Below are positions 23,810-32,146 of a stretch of DNA of 32,146 nt, one piece after another; the first letter of the stretch is position 1; the number at the start of each line of letters is the position of its first letter. The notes below the pieces were generated by a model that did not search any database, was not told the DNA's origin, and saw only the letters and a list, made by a program, of their open reading frames with translations. Origin of the DNA: Spirochaetaceae bacterium (lineage in GTDB: Bacteria > Spirochaetota > Spirochaetia > DSM-2461); assembly GCA_029210985.1 (NCBI GenBank), contig JARGFR010000016.1:1-32146 (forward strand), in the 5' to 3' direction. The position numbers and the translations under genes are program-made.

Positions 23810-25459
23810 ATGAGTACCATTTACATCACAGGACATCGCAATCCCGATTTCGACTCTGTGGCTTCCGCATACGTCTATGCCCATCTGAAAAGCCGTGTGG
23901 ACATAGACAACGAATATGCCGCCGTCCGATGCGGTAGTCTGAATGCACAGACCCGGGCAATTTTCCAAAAGCTGGAATTGGAGCCGCCGCGATACCTGAA
24001 AGATGTCAGGGCGGTGGTGGCCGACGTCGTGAACCGGGAAGTACCCAGACTGGAGGCCACCGATCCGCTTCAAACGGCCATCGGCATGCTCGATGAAACC
24101 GGTTTGAGTCTTCTTCCGGTGTTCGATCAGGACAGTGTCTATAAGGGGACCATCAGCAGCGTCGAGGTGAGTCATTTCCTTATGAGGGAAACCTTCGGCG
24201 CTCGTCCGACTTATCGTTTCCGGATGGAAAATCTCTCAAAGGTGGTTCCCGGACGGATGATTTCCCGGGGTGCCGCGGAAGAGTTCACGGCACCGGTGAT
24301 GATCGGCGCCATGCCCTTCGAACGAAGCGTTGAGCGCATCACCGCTCTGGAGTCAAACCGGCCTCTCCTGATCGTCGGACTCAGACGGGATCTGGTGGAG
24401 TATGCCGTCACTCACGATTTTCCGGCCGTCATCCTCACCGGCGCCACCGAAAAGGAAGCCGCGGAGCTTGATTTTGAACGTTATGAAGGTTCGGTCTACC
24501 TTTCGGACGTGGATACCGCCGAAACCATCCGGCTGCTGAGGTTCAGTACTCCCCTGGACGGCATTTTTGAAACCGAATCGGAACGCCTTGATGTCGTCGA
24601 AGATTTCGATATTGCCAAGAAGGCCCTGGCGGCGTCCGGCCGGCGGGGTCTGGCGGTATTCGAAGACGATCATTTTATCGGCATTGTCTCACGGGGATCT
24701 TTTCTGGACCGACCGCGGAAAAAACTCATCCTGGTGGACCATAATGAGGTGGATCAGAGCATCGTCGGCGCCCGGGATGCCGATATTCTGGAAATCATCG
24801 ACCACCACCGAGTCGGATCGGTGATGTCCAGAGAGCCTTTCAGTCTCTTCACCCGTCCGGTGGGCTGCACCTGCACCATTCTACGACAACTTTATCGACA
24901 GCACGGCATTGCCATTCCCACCGATGTGGCACTTCTCATGCTTTCGGCCATTCTCTCGGATACGATTCTGCTGAAGTCACCGACGACGACGGAAGAAGAC
25001 AGACAAACCGTGGACGGACTGGCCCGACATGCCGGTGTGGACTGGATGGAATGGGGTAAGGAGATGTTCGCCTCAGGGGCGCGCCTGGCGGATATCGACC
25101 CGGATGACGCGGTCGGCGGGGATTTCAAGACTTATGAATCGGGAGATTTACGGTTCGGCATCGGACAGGTGGAGGTTCAAACCCTTTCCGACCTGGACGA
25201 CGTGATTCCTCCGCTGAACGAAGCTCTGATCAGGGCAAAGGAATCCCAGGTGCTGGACGGTACTATGCTGCTGATTACCGACGTCATGCGGGAAGACAGC
25301 GTCCTCCTGATCAAAGGTTTGGACGATGCGGCCACGGCTCTGCCTTACGAAAAGCTGGCCGACGGGGTATTGAGCCTGCCGGGGATTCTGTCCCGAAAAA
25401 AACAGCTTCTGCCGGAAATTATCAGGGCCGTGGATGAAACAAAAACACCCGACGCCTGA
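23810..25459 (+). CDS. Manganese-dependent family II pyrophosphatase with CBS and DRTGG domains
   Basis: 549 residues. The DHH catalytic core is split: GHRNPDFDSVASA at the N-terminus, then LVDHNEVDQ and IIDHHRVGS near 305-327 and a C-terminal DHHA2 part. Inserted between (about 65-295) are two CBS motifs around a DRTGG-like domain (PFERSVERITALESNRPLLIVG). This is the regulated CBS-PPase type that hydrolyses pyrophosphate and is inhibited or activated by adenine nucleotides. No Shine-Dalgarno is clear before the ATG at 23810; TACACT lies 10 nt upstream. Pyrophosphate from the nearby CoA ligases is one of many sources. Confidence 0.9.
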   Translation: MSTIYITGHRNPDFDSVASAYVYAHLKSRVDIDNEYAAVRCGSLNAQTRAIFQKLELEPPRYLKDVRAVVADVVNREVPRLEATDPLQTAIGMLDETGLSLLPVFDQDSVYKGTISSVEVSHFLMRETFGARPTYRFRMENLSKVVPGRMISRGAAEEFTAPVMIGAMPFERSVERITALESNRPLLIVGLRRDLVEYAVTHDFPAVILTGATEKEAAELDFERYEGSVYLSDVDTAETIRLLRFSTPLDGIFETESERLDVVEDFDIAKKALAASGRRGLAVFEDDHFIGIVSRGSFLDRPRKKLILVDHNEVDQSIVGARDADILEIIDHHRVGSVMSREPFSLFTRPVGCTCTILRQLYRQHGIAIPTDVALLMLSAILSDTILLKSPTTTEEDRQTVDGLARHAGVDWMEWGKEMFASGARLADIDPDDAVGGDFKTYESGDLRFGIGQVEVQTLSDLDDVIPPLNEALIRAKESQVLDGTMLLITDVMREDSVLLIKGLDDAATALPYEKLADGVLSLPGILSRKKQLLPEIIRAVDETKTPDA

Positions 25460-25512
25460 TCTTGGGGCCGGGTATTCTCGTGCAATTTTCATTGATGATG
25501 AAGTCGGACGCG

Positions 25513-27531
25513 TTACCGGCTGTACATCATATCCATGATGCCTCCGCCGTTACGCACGTTGCTGTATCCCACCTGCATCAGGATTCTCTGAGCATAAGCG
25601 CTGCGGGCTCCCGAGGCACAGTACACGACGATATCCCGATCAAAAGGACCCAGGTCGCTGATGCGGTCACCCAGCTCGTCCAAGGGCAGATTGACGGCAC
25701 CCGGATACGCGCCGCCGGCGAATTCTTCGGGTGTTCGAACATCAATCACCACAGGACCGGTTCCGGCCAGCGGGTTGGCATTCAGCTCCGGTTCGTTCTC
25801 GCCGGCGTTCTCGTCGACATCGGCGGCGTCCCGCTCAAGAGTTTTGAAATCCAGCTCACCCAGGCCCACGCTGAGATTCTTGAAGCCGACTGATCTCTCA
25901 TGGCGTTCGATACTGGTATAGCCGCCGGACGCGTTCACCACATCGGTAAACCCGGCCTGAACCAGCCGCCGCAGGGCCTGATGGCCTTTCTTGCCGTTCT
26001 CACCCACCACCAGGAGGGGCTTCGACGCATCAAGCTCGGAGAGCCGGGATTCAAGATATCCCAGGGGTATATGGAGGGATTCCTCGATGTGCGCCCTATC
26101 CCGGGCGAAGGTGTCCCGGATATCCACAATCTGAGGCTTTTTTTCACCCGCCCAGGCATCCAGCTCACCGGCGGTGAGAGAAGGACTGAATCCGCTGAGG
26201 CGGTTCTCGGCGGTGAAGGCCGCCATATTCACCGGATCGTTGGCGGTTCCCAGGGGCGGCGCATAGGCCAGATCCAGCTCGGCGATATCGCCAAGGGTCA
26301 TCTTGGCCGCCACAGCGGTGGCCAGGACGTCCAGTCGACGATCGGCGCCGGCATACCCGGCGGTCTGACCGCCGATGATGACACCGGTATCCCGATTGTA
26401 GATAAGCATCACCGTCACTTCCTTGGAACCCGGGTAGTAGGAGGTGTGATGTTCCTTGTGAATGGTGACCGCATCGGCGGGTATTCCGGCTTCGCGAGCC
26501 TTGGAGAGGCTCAATCCCGTGGATCCGGCCACGGCTTCGAACACCCGGACAATCGAGGTTCCCATGGATCCCGAATACGATCGCTTGACCCCCAGGGCAT
26601 TACCCGCCGCCAGGCGTCCCTGTCTATTGGCCGGACCGGCCAGCGGAATCCGCACCTTCCTGCCGAAGACAAGATGCTCGATTTCCACCATATCGCCCGC
26701 GGCGAATATGAACGGATCACTGGTACGCAGATATTCGTCCACCAGCAGACCGCCGGCCTCGCCGATGGCCAGACCGGTCTCTTCGGCCAGCTTGAGGGTG
26801 GGTTTAACTCCCACGGACATGAGCACCATATCGGCGGAAACCTCCCGACCGTCATCAAGCTTCACCGTCGAAGCGTGAATCTCGGACACCGATCGTCCCG
26901 TGAGTACATCCACGCCGTAGGAGGCGAGTTCTTCTGTGAGGAATCCGGCAATTTCAGCCTCGAGATTGGGCATCACCTGGGGAAGGCGTTCCACAACCGT
27001 CACGTCCAGGCCGCGTTTCTTGAGCGCCTCAGCCATTTCCAGGCCGATGAAGCCCCCGCCGACCACAACGGCGGTTCTCGGAGCGGCCTGTTCGATGTAC
27101 TTGTGAATGGTATCCATATCGGCCAGGGTCCACAGTGAGAAAACATGTTTCTGGTCCACTCCCGGAAGAGGCGGAACGATGGGTTTGCCGCCCTGGGCCA
27201 GAATAAGGGAATCGTAGTCCATTTTCATGGTCCGGCCGGACTTCTTGTCCCTGGCGGTGATTCTCTTGGCCTCTTTATCGATGGCTACAACTTCGGTTTC
27301 GGTCCGAACCGTCACGTTGTATTGGTCTTTGAAGCTCTCCGGGCTCTGGAGAATGAGTTTGGAACGGCTGGTGATGTCCCCGCCTATGTAGTACGGCAGG
27401 CCGCAGTTGGCAAAAGAAACGTCGGGACCGGCTTCCAGAACGGTGATTTCGGCATCTCCCGAAAGGCGCCGAGCCCTGGCGGCGGCGGTCGCTCCTGCGG
27501 CGACTCCGCCGACAATTACCATCTTATGCAT
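25513..27531 (-). CDS. CoA-disulfide reductase with two rhodanese domains
   Basis: 672 residues. The FAD domain opens MVIVGGVAAGATAAARARR; the redox Cys43 is in SFANCGLPYY. The NAD(P)H site is VVVGGGFIGLEMAEAL (156-170), and the dimerisation domain runs to about 440. Two rhodanese domains follow. The first (about 450-545) has VVGENGKKG at the catalytic loop and lacks Cys; the second (about 590-670), after an acidic linker, has VVYCASGARS with Cys638. Relatives reduce CoA disulfide, per- or polysulfides with NAD(P)H. The start at 27531 has AGGAG 6 nt upstream. It follows a membrane protein gene by 57 bp, with AT-rich repeats between. Confidence 0.92.
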   Translation of the reverse strand: MHKMVIVGGVAAGATAAARARRLSGDAEITVLEAGPDVSFANCGLPYYIGGDITSRSKLILQSPESFKDQYNVTVRTETEVVAIDKEAKRITARDKKSGRTMKMDYDSLILAQGGKPIVPPLPGVDQKHVFSLWTLADMDTIHKYIEQAAPRTAVVVGGGFIGLEMAEALKKRGLDVTVVERLPQVMPNLEAEIAGFLTEELASYGVDVLTGRSVSEIHASTVKLDDGREVSADMVLMSVGVKPTLKLAEETGLAIGEAGGLLVDEYLRTSDPFIFAAGDMVEIEHLVFGRKVRIPLAGPANRQGRLAAGNALGVKRSYSGSMGTSIVRVFEAVAGSTGLSLSKAREAGIPADAVTIHKEHHTSYYPGSKEVTVMLIYNRDTGVIIGGQTAGYAGADRRLDVLATAVAAKMTLGDIAELDLAYAPPLGTANDPVNMAAFTAENRLSGFSPSLTAGELDAWAGEKKPQIVDIRDTFARDRAHIEESLHIPLGYLESRLSELDASKPLLVVGENGKKGHQALRRLVQAGFTDVVNASGGYTSIERHERSVGFKNLSVGLGELDFKTLERDAADVDENAGENEPELNANPLAGTGPVVIDVRTPEEFAGGAYPGAVNLPLDELGDRISDLGPFDRDIVVYCASGARSAYAQRILMQVGYSNVRNGGGIMDMMYSR

Positions 27532-27544
27532 TTCGAACTCCTGT

Positions 27545-27573
27545 TATCAATATCTATATATCAATATTAATAT
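27545..27573. promoter_or_regulatory. AT-rich direct repeats before the CoA-disulfide reductase
   Basis: TATCAATAT occurs twice (27545-27553 and 27559-27567) with a 14-bp period, followed by the palindrome ATATTAATAT (27564-27573). The segment stands out from the surrounding GC-rich DNA and ends 14 bp before the start codon. It may hold a promoter and an operator, for example for an ArsR-like sulfide or redox sensor; no such regulator is in the window. Confidence 0.4.
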
Positions 27574-27588
27574 ATACAAGAGTTTTGG

Positions 27589-28470
27589 TCAAGCGGTATG
27601 TTCCGGTTCCGGTTCGAAGGTGTTCATGGCGAAATTCACCAGCGTCATCATCAGGAGGAACTGAAGGAAGCTGTAGATGAGCCAGAAGACGAGGCTCCCC
27701 ACACCGAAGATGGCGCCGCTGCTCATCAACAGTGTAAAAAGAAAGAGGAGAAGCAGAGCGGGCAGGATGATGACGAAAAGAAAGAGCATCGAGACCACAG
27801 GACGGCGGCGGATATAGAACGCCCGACTGAGTTGACAAGATTCACGTCCCGATAGATTCAAGCTCAAATGGATAAACGGGCCCAATCCGAACTTATACAG
27901 ACCGCTGAGGAAAAGAAATGTGGAGATGAAAAACGTCACGGTGGGCACCGCGGATGACGCGGCAAAATACCCGATCAATCCACCGGCGATACTGACCGCC
28001 AGAGGACGGGCCAATATCAGGAAAGCCGCGTACAGAACAGCCTTGAGAAATCCGTAATACCGTGTCCAGCCCAATCCCATGGCATCGATATATTTCGGAA
28101 AGGTTTTCTCCCGAAAACGGCTGATGGTACCGGCCAGAACCGCGCCCATGTAGATGTTCACCAGAGCCATCACCATCCACAATGCCAGGTTCCAGAACGA
28201 AAGCTTGAGAAACGGCATCATCAGCTCGGGCGGCAGACGATCAGGAGTCGTCCCGGACGTCAGGAGCTGCTCGGATTGTTCCAGGAACGCATTGAAAGCC
28301 GCGGAGACGGGTTTTGAGAATACCAAACCCAGAAAAATATATGGCGCCAGCGCCAGGGACAGCCAAATCAGCGCGTAGACGGCTGGTTTGGCCCGTATCT
28401 GCAGCCAGGAGTCTCCGAATGCCCTGGAGGTGGGTTCGAAGATGCGAGAACTCGGTGTCTGTGAATCCAT
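27589..28470 (-). CDS. Unknown integral membrane protein
   Basis: 293 residues with about six hydrophobic helices: near 32-52, 110-130, 155-175, 180-200, 228-250 and 255-280. An extracytoplasmic or cytoplasmic loop at about 60-100 is rich in Pro and Leu. It resembles generic glycerophosphoryl-phosphodiester-like or DUF975-type membrane proteins in layout, but I do not recognise the family. The ATG at 28470 has no clear ribosome site. It lies upstream of the CoA-disulfide reductase on the same strand and may or may not share its transcript. Confidence 0.7.
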   Translation of the reverse strand: MDSQTPSSRIFEPTSRAFGDSWLQIRAKPAVYALIWLSLALAPYIFLGLVFSKPVSAAFNAFLEQSEQLLTSGTTPDRLPPELMMPFLKLSFWNLALWMVMALVNIYMGAVLAGTISRFREKTFPKYIDAMGLGWTRYYGFLKAVLYAAFLILARPLAVSIAGGLIGYFAASSAVPTVTFFISTFLFLSGLYKFGLGPFIHLSLNLSGRESCQLSRAFYIRRRPVVSMLFLFVIILPALLLLFLFTLLMSSGAIFGVGSLVFWLIYSFLQFLLMMTLVNFAMNTFEPEPEHTA

Positions 28471-28565
28471 GGAAACAGGCTAACACGGCAGGAGGGATGC
28501 TGACGACCCCGCCCGGCTGACACGATCCTTATGCCGATCGGCGATTTCATCCGTCGTAAACCGCA

Positions 28566-28982
28566 CTATAAATCCAAAGGCCTGTCGTATCCGTTTTTTC
28601 TCATGATGGTTTGACCCTTTTCCAGGTCTTCCACTTTGAATACGACATCGGCCTTCCCGCCATCTCCGGCCAGGATTGAATAAAGGTATTCGATATTCAC
28701 GTTGTTCTGTTCAAAGAGTTCCATCACCTCGGCCAGGGCGCCGGGTCTGTCGTCCATGGCCACGGCCAACACTTCGGTTTCCTTCGCTGTGAATCCGGCT
28801 TCCAACAGGACGTCCCGGGCGTAGTCGGGATCCTTCACGATGAGTCGAAGGATACCGAAATCCGCCGTATCGGCGATGGTGACCGCCCTGAGACTGACAT
28901 TCTTCAAGGCCAGCAGTCGGGTGATTTCCGCCAGGCGGCCGTTCTTGTTTTCCATAAATACGGATATCTGTGTGGTTTTCAC
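28566..28982 (-). CDS. Tandem ACT-domain protein
   Basis: 138 residues made of two ACT domains: TTQISVFMENKNGRLAEITRLL (1-70) and VLAVAMDDRPGALAEVMELFEQNNVNIEYLY (72-138). ACT pairs bind amino acids and act as allosteric sensors. Stand-alone versions are regularly encoded beside phenylacetate-CoA ligase and indolepyruvate oxidoreductase, as here, so it probably senses an aromatic amino acid. The start is GTG at 28982 with AAGGAG 8 nt upstream. Last gene of the ior-paaK operon. Confidence 0.9.
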   Translation of the reverse strand: MKTTQISVFMENKNGRLAEITRLLALKNVSLRAVTIADTADFGILRLIVKDPDYARDVLLEAGFTAKETEVLAVAMDDRPGALAEVMELFEQNNVNIEYLYSILAGDGGKADVVFKVEDLEKGQTIMRKNGYDRPLDL

Positions 28983-28994
28983 GTTGGTGTCTCC

Positions 28995-30296
28995 TTACAG
29001 GGTCCTCTTGTCGATCACCCGCTTCGCCTTGCCCATACTCCGCTCGATGGATTTGGGTTCAACGAGTTTGATATGAAGGTTTAAACCGAGTTTGTTTTTC
29101 ATGGCTTCGGCAATCTTCCGACTGATTCGTTCAAGTTCTTTGGTTTCATCCGAGAAGAATTGGGGTTCCACTTCCACGCGCAGCTCGACGTCATCCAGAT
29201 AAGTCTCAACACGATCGATAACAATCTGATAATGGGGCTGGGTTTCTTCGATATCCATCAATATGTGTTCGATCTGGGAGGGAAAGACATTCACCCCCCG
29301 GATAATCATCATGTCGTCGGTACGTCCCAGCAGCCGATGCATCTTCACCAGATTCCGACCGCATGCGCATTCGCCCCGCTCAAGCCAGGTGATGTCCCGT
29401 GTGCGATATCGAAGAATCGGCGTCCCTGTCTTGGTGAGTGTGGTGAAGACCAATTCCCCTTTTTCGCCTTCGGGAAGCACCTTGCCGGTCTCGGGATCGA
29501 TGATTTCCGGATAAAAATGATCCTCGTTGACGTGCAGTCCGTTCTGTTCGCCGCACTCACAGGAAACTCCCGGACCGATAATTTCCGTCAAACCGTAAAT
29601 GTCGTAGGCTTTCAGGTGCATCTTTTCTTCGATTTCCCTCCGCATATTTTCGCTCCAGGGTTCGGCCCCGAAGATGCCGGATTTTATGCTCAGGGATTCC
29701 ATGTCGATGCCCATATCCTTGGCCACCTCGGCCATGTAGAGAGAATAGCTTGGTGTGCATGTCAGGATGGTGGAGCCGAAGTCCCGCATGAGCTGCAGCT
29801 GTCTCTCGGTATTCCCGCCCCCGATGGGAATGGTGTTGCAGCCGATGGCATGGGCGCCGTAGTGGACACCCAAACCCCCGGTGAACATTCCATAACCGTA
29901 CCCGTTCTGAACGACATCGCCTTTTTCGGCTCCGGCCATCATCAGGCACCGGGCCATCACCTCGGACCAGACATCCATGTCGTTCCTTGTGTAGGCATCC
30001 ACCACAGGAGTGCCCGTGGTTCCCGAGGAGGTGTGAATCTCGACGATATCGTCATGGTCGGCGGCCAGAAGCCCGTAGGGGTATGTGTCGCGAAGATCGT
30101 CCTTGGTGGTAAAGGGAATTTTAGATATGTCTTCCAAAGTGACGATATCCGTCGGTTTCACTCCGGCCTCGTCAAATCGAGTCTTGTAGAATTCGACCCT
30201 ATTATACAGGCGGGCCGCCAGGTCTTTGAGTTCGGCCAGCTGCCGATCCCGCCTTTTGGCGGGTGATTCCGATTCTCTTACGGCATTCCAGATCAA
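28995..30296 (-). CDS. paaK: Phenylacetate-CoA ligase family protein (copy 2)
   Basis: 433 residues of the AMP-forming PaaK family. P-loop HTSSGTTGTPVVDAYTRND, KAYDIYGLTEIIGPGVSCEC, YRTRDITWLERGECACGR and GRTDDMMIIRGVNVFPSQIE appear in order, followed by the C-terminal lid. It activates phenylacetate or a related aryl acid to its CoA thioester with release of AMP and pyrophosphate. The start is TTG at 30296, overlapping the previous stop (TTGA), with GGGGGAAC upstream. It is clearly paralogous to the next gene; in ior operons the ligase can couple oxidoreductase products to ATP gain or use. Confidence 0.9.
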   Translation of the reverse strand: MIWNAVRESESPAKRRDRQLAELKDLAARLYNRVEFYKTRFDEAGVKPTDIVTLEDISKIPFTTKDDLRDTYPYGLLAADHDDIVEIHTSSGTTGTPVVDAYTRNDMDVWSEVMARCLMMAGAEKGDVVQNGYGYGMFTGGLGVHYGAHAIGCNTIPIGGGNTERQLQLMRDFGSTILTCTPSYSLYMAEVAKDMGIDMESLSIKSGIFGAEPWSENMRREIEEKMHLKAYDIYGLTEIIGPGVSCECGEQNGLHVNEDHFYPEIIDPETGKVLPEGEKGELVFTTLTKTGTPILRYRTRDITWLERGECACGRNLVKMHRLLGRTDDMMIIRGVNVFPSQIEHILMDIEETQPHYQIVIDRVETYLDDVELRVEVEPQFFSDETKELERISRKIAEAMKNKLGLNLHIKLVEPKSIERSMGKAKRVIDKRTL

Positions 30297-31603
30297 TAGA
30301 GGTTCCCCCTTTCGTCCACAACCCGGATGGCCTTGCCCTCTTGAACAGGAAGCTGTCCCGGCTCATGGAATTCCACAACTGGTTTAATCGATATACTGGC
30401 CTTCAGGGCCTCGGTCAAGCGCCCGCGAAGAGCGTAGAGATCGCGGGTATCATCCGAGAGGATGTCGGGACCCACCTCCAGCTCGACGGTCAGGACATCC
30501 AGAGTCCCGTTTTTCTTGACGACGATGCGATAGTTGTTCCCGGCCTCCGGCACCTTCATCACCACGTCTTCGATCTGGGAGGGAAAGACATTTACTCCAT
30601 TAATGATAAGCATGTCGTCGGTTCGCCCCATCATCCGATCCACCCGGACGGCGGTTCGTCCGCAGGGACAGGAACCCGGCATGATTCGGGTCAGATCTTT
30701 TGTCCGATATCGCAGAATCGGGGACGCATGACGAATCAGATTGGTGAGAACAAGTTCTCCCACTTCTCCGTCTGCCACCGGTTCGAGGGTGTCCTTATCG
30801 ACGATTTCAATGCGATAGGCATCCTCCCAGAGATGCATACCGTTTTTCTCCGTGCATTCGAAGGCGACGCTTGGTCCGTTCATTTCAGAAAGACCGTAGG
30901 AATTGTAGGCGTCGATACCGAAGAGCTTTTCAATCTTACGTCGCAGATCTTCCGAGTGCGGCTCCGCGCCGATAAGGGCCTTGCGAAGTTTCAAATCCCG
31001 CTTTTTCACGCCCGCCTCGTCCATTTGCGACCAGAGGTGGAGCATGTAGCTCGGCGTCGCGTGCACCACGGTGGTGCCGAAATCCTTCATAAGCTGAAGC
31101 TGCCGCCGGGTATTGCCTCCCGACGAGGGGATGACGAACATCTCGGCCTCTTCAGCGCCGTAATGAAGCCCCAGACCGCCGGTGAAAAGACCGTAGGTCA
31201 TCATATTCTGGAAGACGTCGGATCGCCGGCAGCCGCAGGCCCGCAGGGAACGGAAGGTGAGTCCGGTCCATCGGGATAAATCTTCTTTGTCATAGTAAAT
31301 GACCGTGGGTTTGCCGGTGGTGCCGCTGGAGGCGTGCATCCGCACGACTTCATCTTTGTCCACCGCCAGCAGTCCGTAGGGATAAGTGTCCCTCAGATCG
31401 TCCTTGGTGGTGAACGGAACCTTCCGGAGGTCTTCCATACACTCCAAATCCTCGGGATGCCGAATACCGACGTTGCCCAGACGCTCCTTGTAGAAGGGTG
31501 TGGCCAAGGCAACGGCTATCACTTTTTTCAACCTGAGGAGCTGCACCGCCTCCAGAGCGCGGCGATCGAGATATTCGATGTCCTCCGGCGAATAGACTCT
31601 CAT
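30293..31603 (-). CDS. paaK: Phenylacetate-CoA ligase family protein (copy 1)
   Basis: 436 residues with the same motifs: HASSGTTGKPTVIYYDKED, DAYNSYGLSEMNGPSVAFEC, YRTKDLTRIMPGSCPCGR and GRTDDMLIINGVNVFPSQIE. It differs from copy 2 in the acid-binding region (GPSVAFEC versus GPGVSCEC), so the two may prefer different aryl acids. It overlaps iorB by 4 bp and copy 2 by 4 bp. The tandem pair looks like an old duplication. Confidence 0.9.
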   Translation of the reverse strand: MRVYSPEDIEYLDRRALEAVQLLRLKKVIAVALATPFYKERLGNVGIRHPEDLECMEDLRKVPFTTKDDLRDTYPYGLLAVDKDEVVRMHASSGTTGKPTVIYYDKEDLSRWTGLTFRSLRACGCRRSDVFQNMMTYGLFTGGLGLHYGAEEAEMFVIPSSGGNTRRQLQLMKDFGTTVVHATPSYMLHLWSQMDEAGVKKRDLKLRKALIGAEPHSEDLRRKIEKLFGIDAYNSYGLSEMNGPSVAFECTEKNGMHLWEDAYRIEIVDKDTLEPVADGEVGELVLTNLIRHASPILRYRTKDLTRIMPGSCPCGRTAVRVDRMMGRTDDMLIINGVNVFPSQIEDVVMKVPEAGNNYRIVVKKNGTLDVLTVELEVGPDILSDDTRDLYALRGRLTEALKASISIKPVVEFHEPGQLPVQEGKAIRVVDERGNLY

Positions 31604-32146
31604 GCGGCGCGCCCCGATCGGAAAGCTTTGAGGTTTGATGCCACAACCGCTTCACCCTTCCTGGCGAAGAGGCTCGCAATGGCGTCTTTAAGAGTTTCCT
31701 GGGGGAAGGGCAGAGAGTTTGACGCGGCGCCCACCATCACCATGTTGACGGCCCGGGGATTTCCGGCCTCCTTGGCCAGGGCCGCGGCATCGATGAGCCG
31801 GGCGCCGGATATGGACTCGACACGGGAATGGATTTGGTTGACGTCTGGGTAGTTGGGGATATTTTCGAATGGTTTTGATGCGGCCACGCAGGCGCCGTCG
31901 GGTTTGAGATATTCGGTGTAGCGCAGCAATTCCAGGGGCTCCATGGAAAGAATTAAATCGGCGCCGCCTTTGGGTACCAGATCGCCGGGTATTGTCTCAT
32001 CGGATATACGCAGATGACTCATCACGGCGCCGCCCCGCTGGGCCATGCCGTGAACTTCGGATTGACGGACTTTTAATCCGCCGGCGGCGGCGGCGGCGGC
32101 AATGGCGGCGGCGTCCACCGCAAAGGTGTACGCGCCCAGCGGGGGC
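31600..32146 (-). CDS. iorB: Indolepyruvate ferredoxin oxidoreductase beta subunit, partial
   Basis: The gene continues past the right edge; the frame is open beyond the GTG at 32118 used in the track. The visible part has the IorB/POR-gamma signature VRQSEVHGMAQRGGAVMSHLRI, then DLILSMEPLELLRYTEYLKPDG and NPRAVNMVMVGAASNSLPF. With IorA it decarboxylates arylpyruvates to aryl-acyl-CoA and reduces ferredoxin. An Ala/Gly run (AAIAAAAAAGG) is encoded by a GCC-repeat tract at about 32080-32115. iorA is presumably just outside. It heads the visible part of the operon with two paaK genes and the ACT gene. Confidence 0.88.
   Translation of the reverse strand, partial: PPLGAYTFAVDAAAIAAAAAAGGLKVRQSEVHGMAQRGGAVMSHLRISDETIPGDLVPKGGADLILSMEPLELLRYTEYLKPDGACVAASKPFENIPNYPDVNQIHSRVESISGARLIDAAALAKEAGNPRAVNMVMVGAASNSLPFPQETLKDAIASLFARKGEAVVASNLKAFRSGRAA

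Noticed and set aside
25900-27138. 412-codon plus-strand ORF
   Set aside because: Antisense shadow of the CoA-disulfide reductase; Gly/His-rich with no motif, caused by codon bias.
29160-30266. 368- and 338-codon plus-strand ORFs opposite the paaK genes
   Set aside because: They resemble each other only because the sense paralogues do. No start signals or domain.

Overview
The window is about 32 kb of a moderately GC-rich bacterial chromosome, densely packed with overlapping operons. It carries tungstate uptake and molybdopterin synthesis, an indolepyruvate:ferredoxin oxidoreductase / phenylacetate-CoA ligase cluster, a CoA-disulfide reductase and a multisubunit cation/proton antiporter. Together these point to an anaerobic or microaerophilic fermenter. 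The overall look suggests a free-living spirochaete of the Spirochaetaceae type, but that is an inference from gene content; no rRNA or taxonomic marker lies in the window.

Left part (1-6.3 kb): a carbohydrate locus on the minus strand encodes a TIM-barrel epimerase fused to a Gfo/Idh/MocA dehydrogenase, then a second TIM-barrel epimerase, then a GH130 glycoside phosphorylase, with 4-bp start/stop overlaps. A divergent AraC-family regulator follows. Two nearly identical 38-bp sites, each with 15-bp direct repeats 22 bp apart, lie upstream of this operon and of a second, truncated operon at the left edge, suggesting a local AraC regulon. A GNAT-like gene converges on the regulator.

6.4-11.9 kb: one plus-strand operon with a recognisable promoter and a Moco-type riboswitch whose 3' stem contains the ribosome binding site. 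Its genes are tupA, tupB, tupC, moeA, a short moaA, moaC and a MOSC-domain gene. This is a tungsten (or molybdenum) cofactor supply operon that probably senses its own product.

12.0-15.7 kb: a looser, partly decayed stretch. It has a secreted TlpA-type thioredoxin, a chimeric remnant of a BNR-type exported protein joined in frame to the C-terminus of an aldo-keto reductase, a frameshifted LuxR-type gene, a secreted NTF2/SnoaL-like protein, a GC-rich palindromic intergenic element and a ThuA-like gene.

15.6-20.4 kb: a ten-gene minus-strand operon. A PII-like protein and a PTS EIIA(Ntr/Fru)-type protein come first, followed by eight Mrp-type antiporter subunits in the order E, F, G, A-C-terminal part, MbhE-like, B, C, D. 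This is the order of the Mrp-like half of archaeal membrane-bound hydrogenase, but no hydrogenase genes follow.

20.4-25.5 kb: plsY and a DUF1295 membrane protein on the minus strand, divergent from a DhaL-DegV (FakA-FakB type) fusion that may supply acyl-phosphate to PlsY. Then comes a CBS/DRTGG/DHH family II pyrophosphatase.

25.5-32.1 kb: a minus-strand stretch with a CoA-disulfide reductase carrying two rhodanese domains, an unknown six-helix membrane protein, a tandem ACT-domain protein, two paralogous phenylacetate-CoA ligases and the 3' part of iorB. The last four form an arylpyruvate / aryl-acid CoA operon that enters from the right edge. No tRNA, rRNA, CRISPR array or complete insertion sequence was seen.
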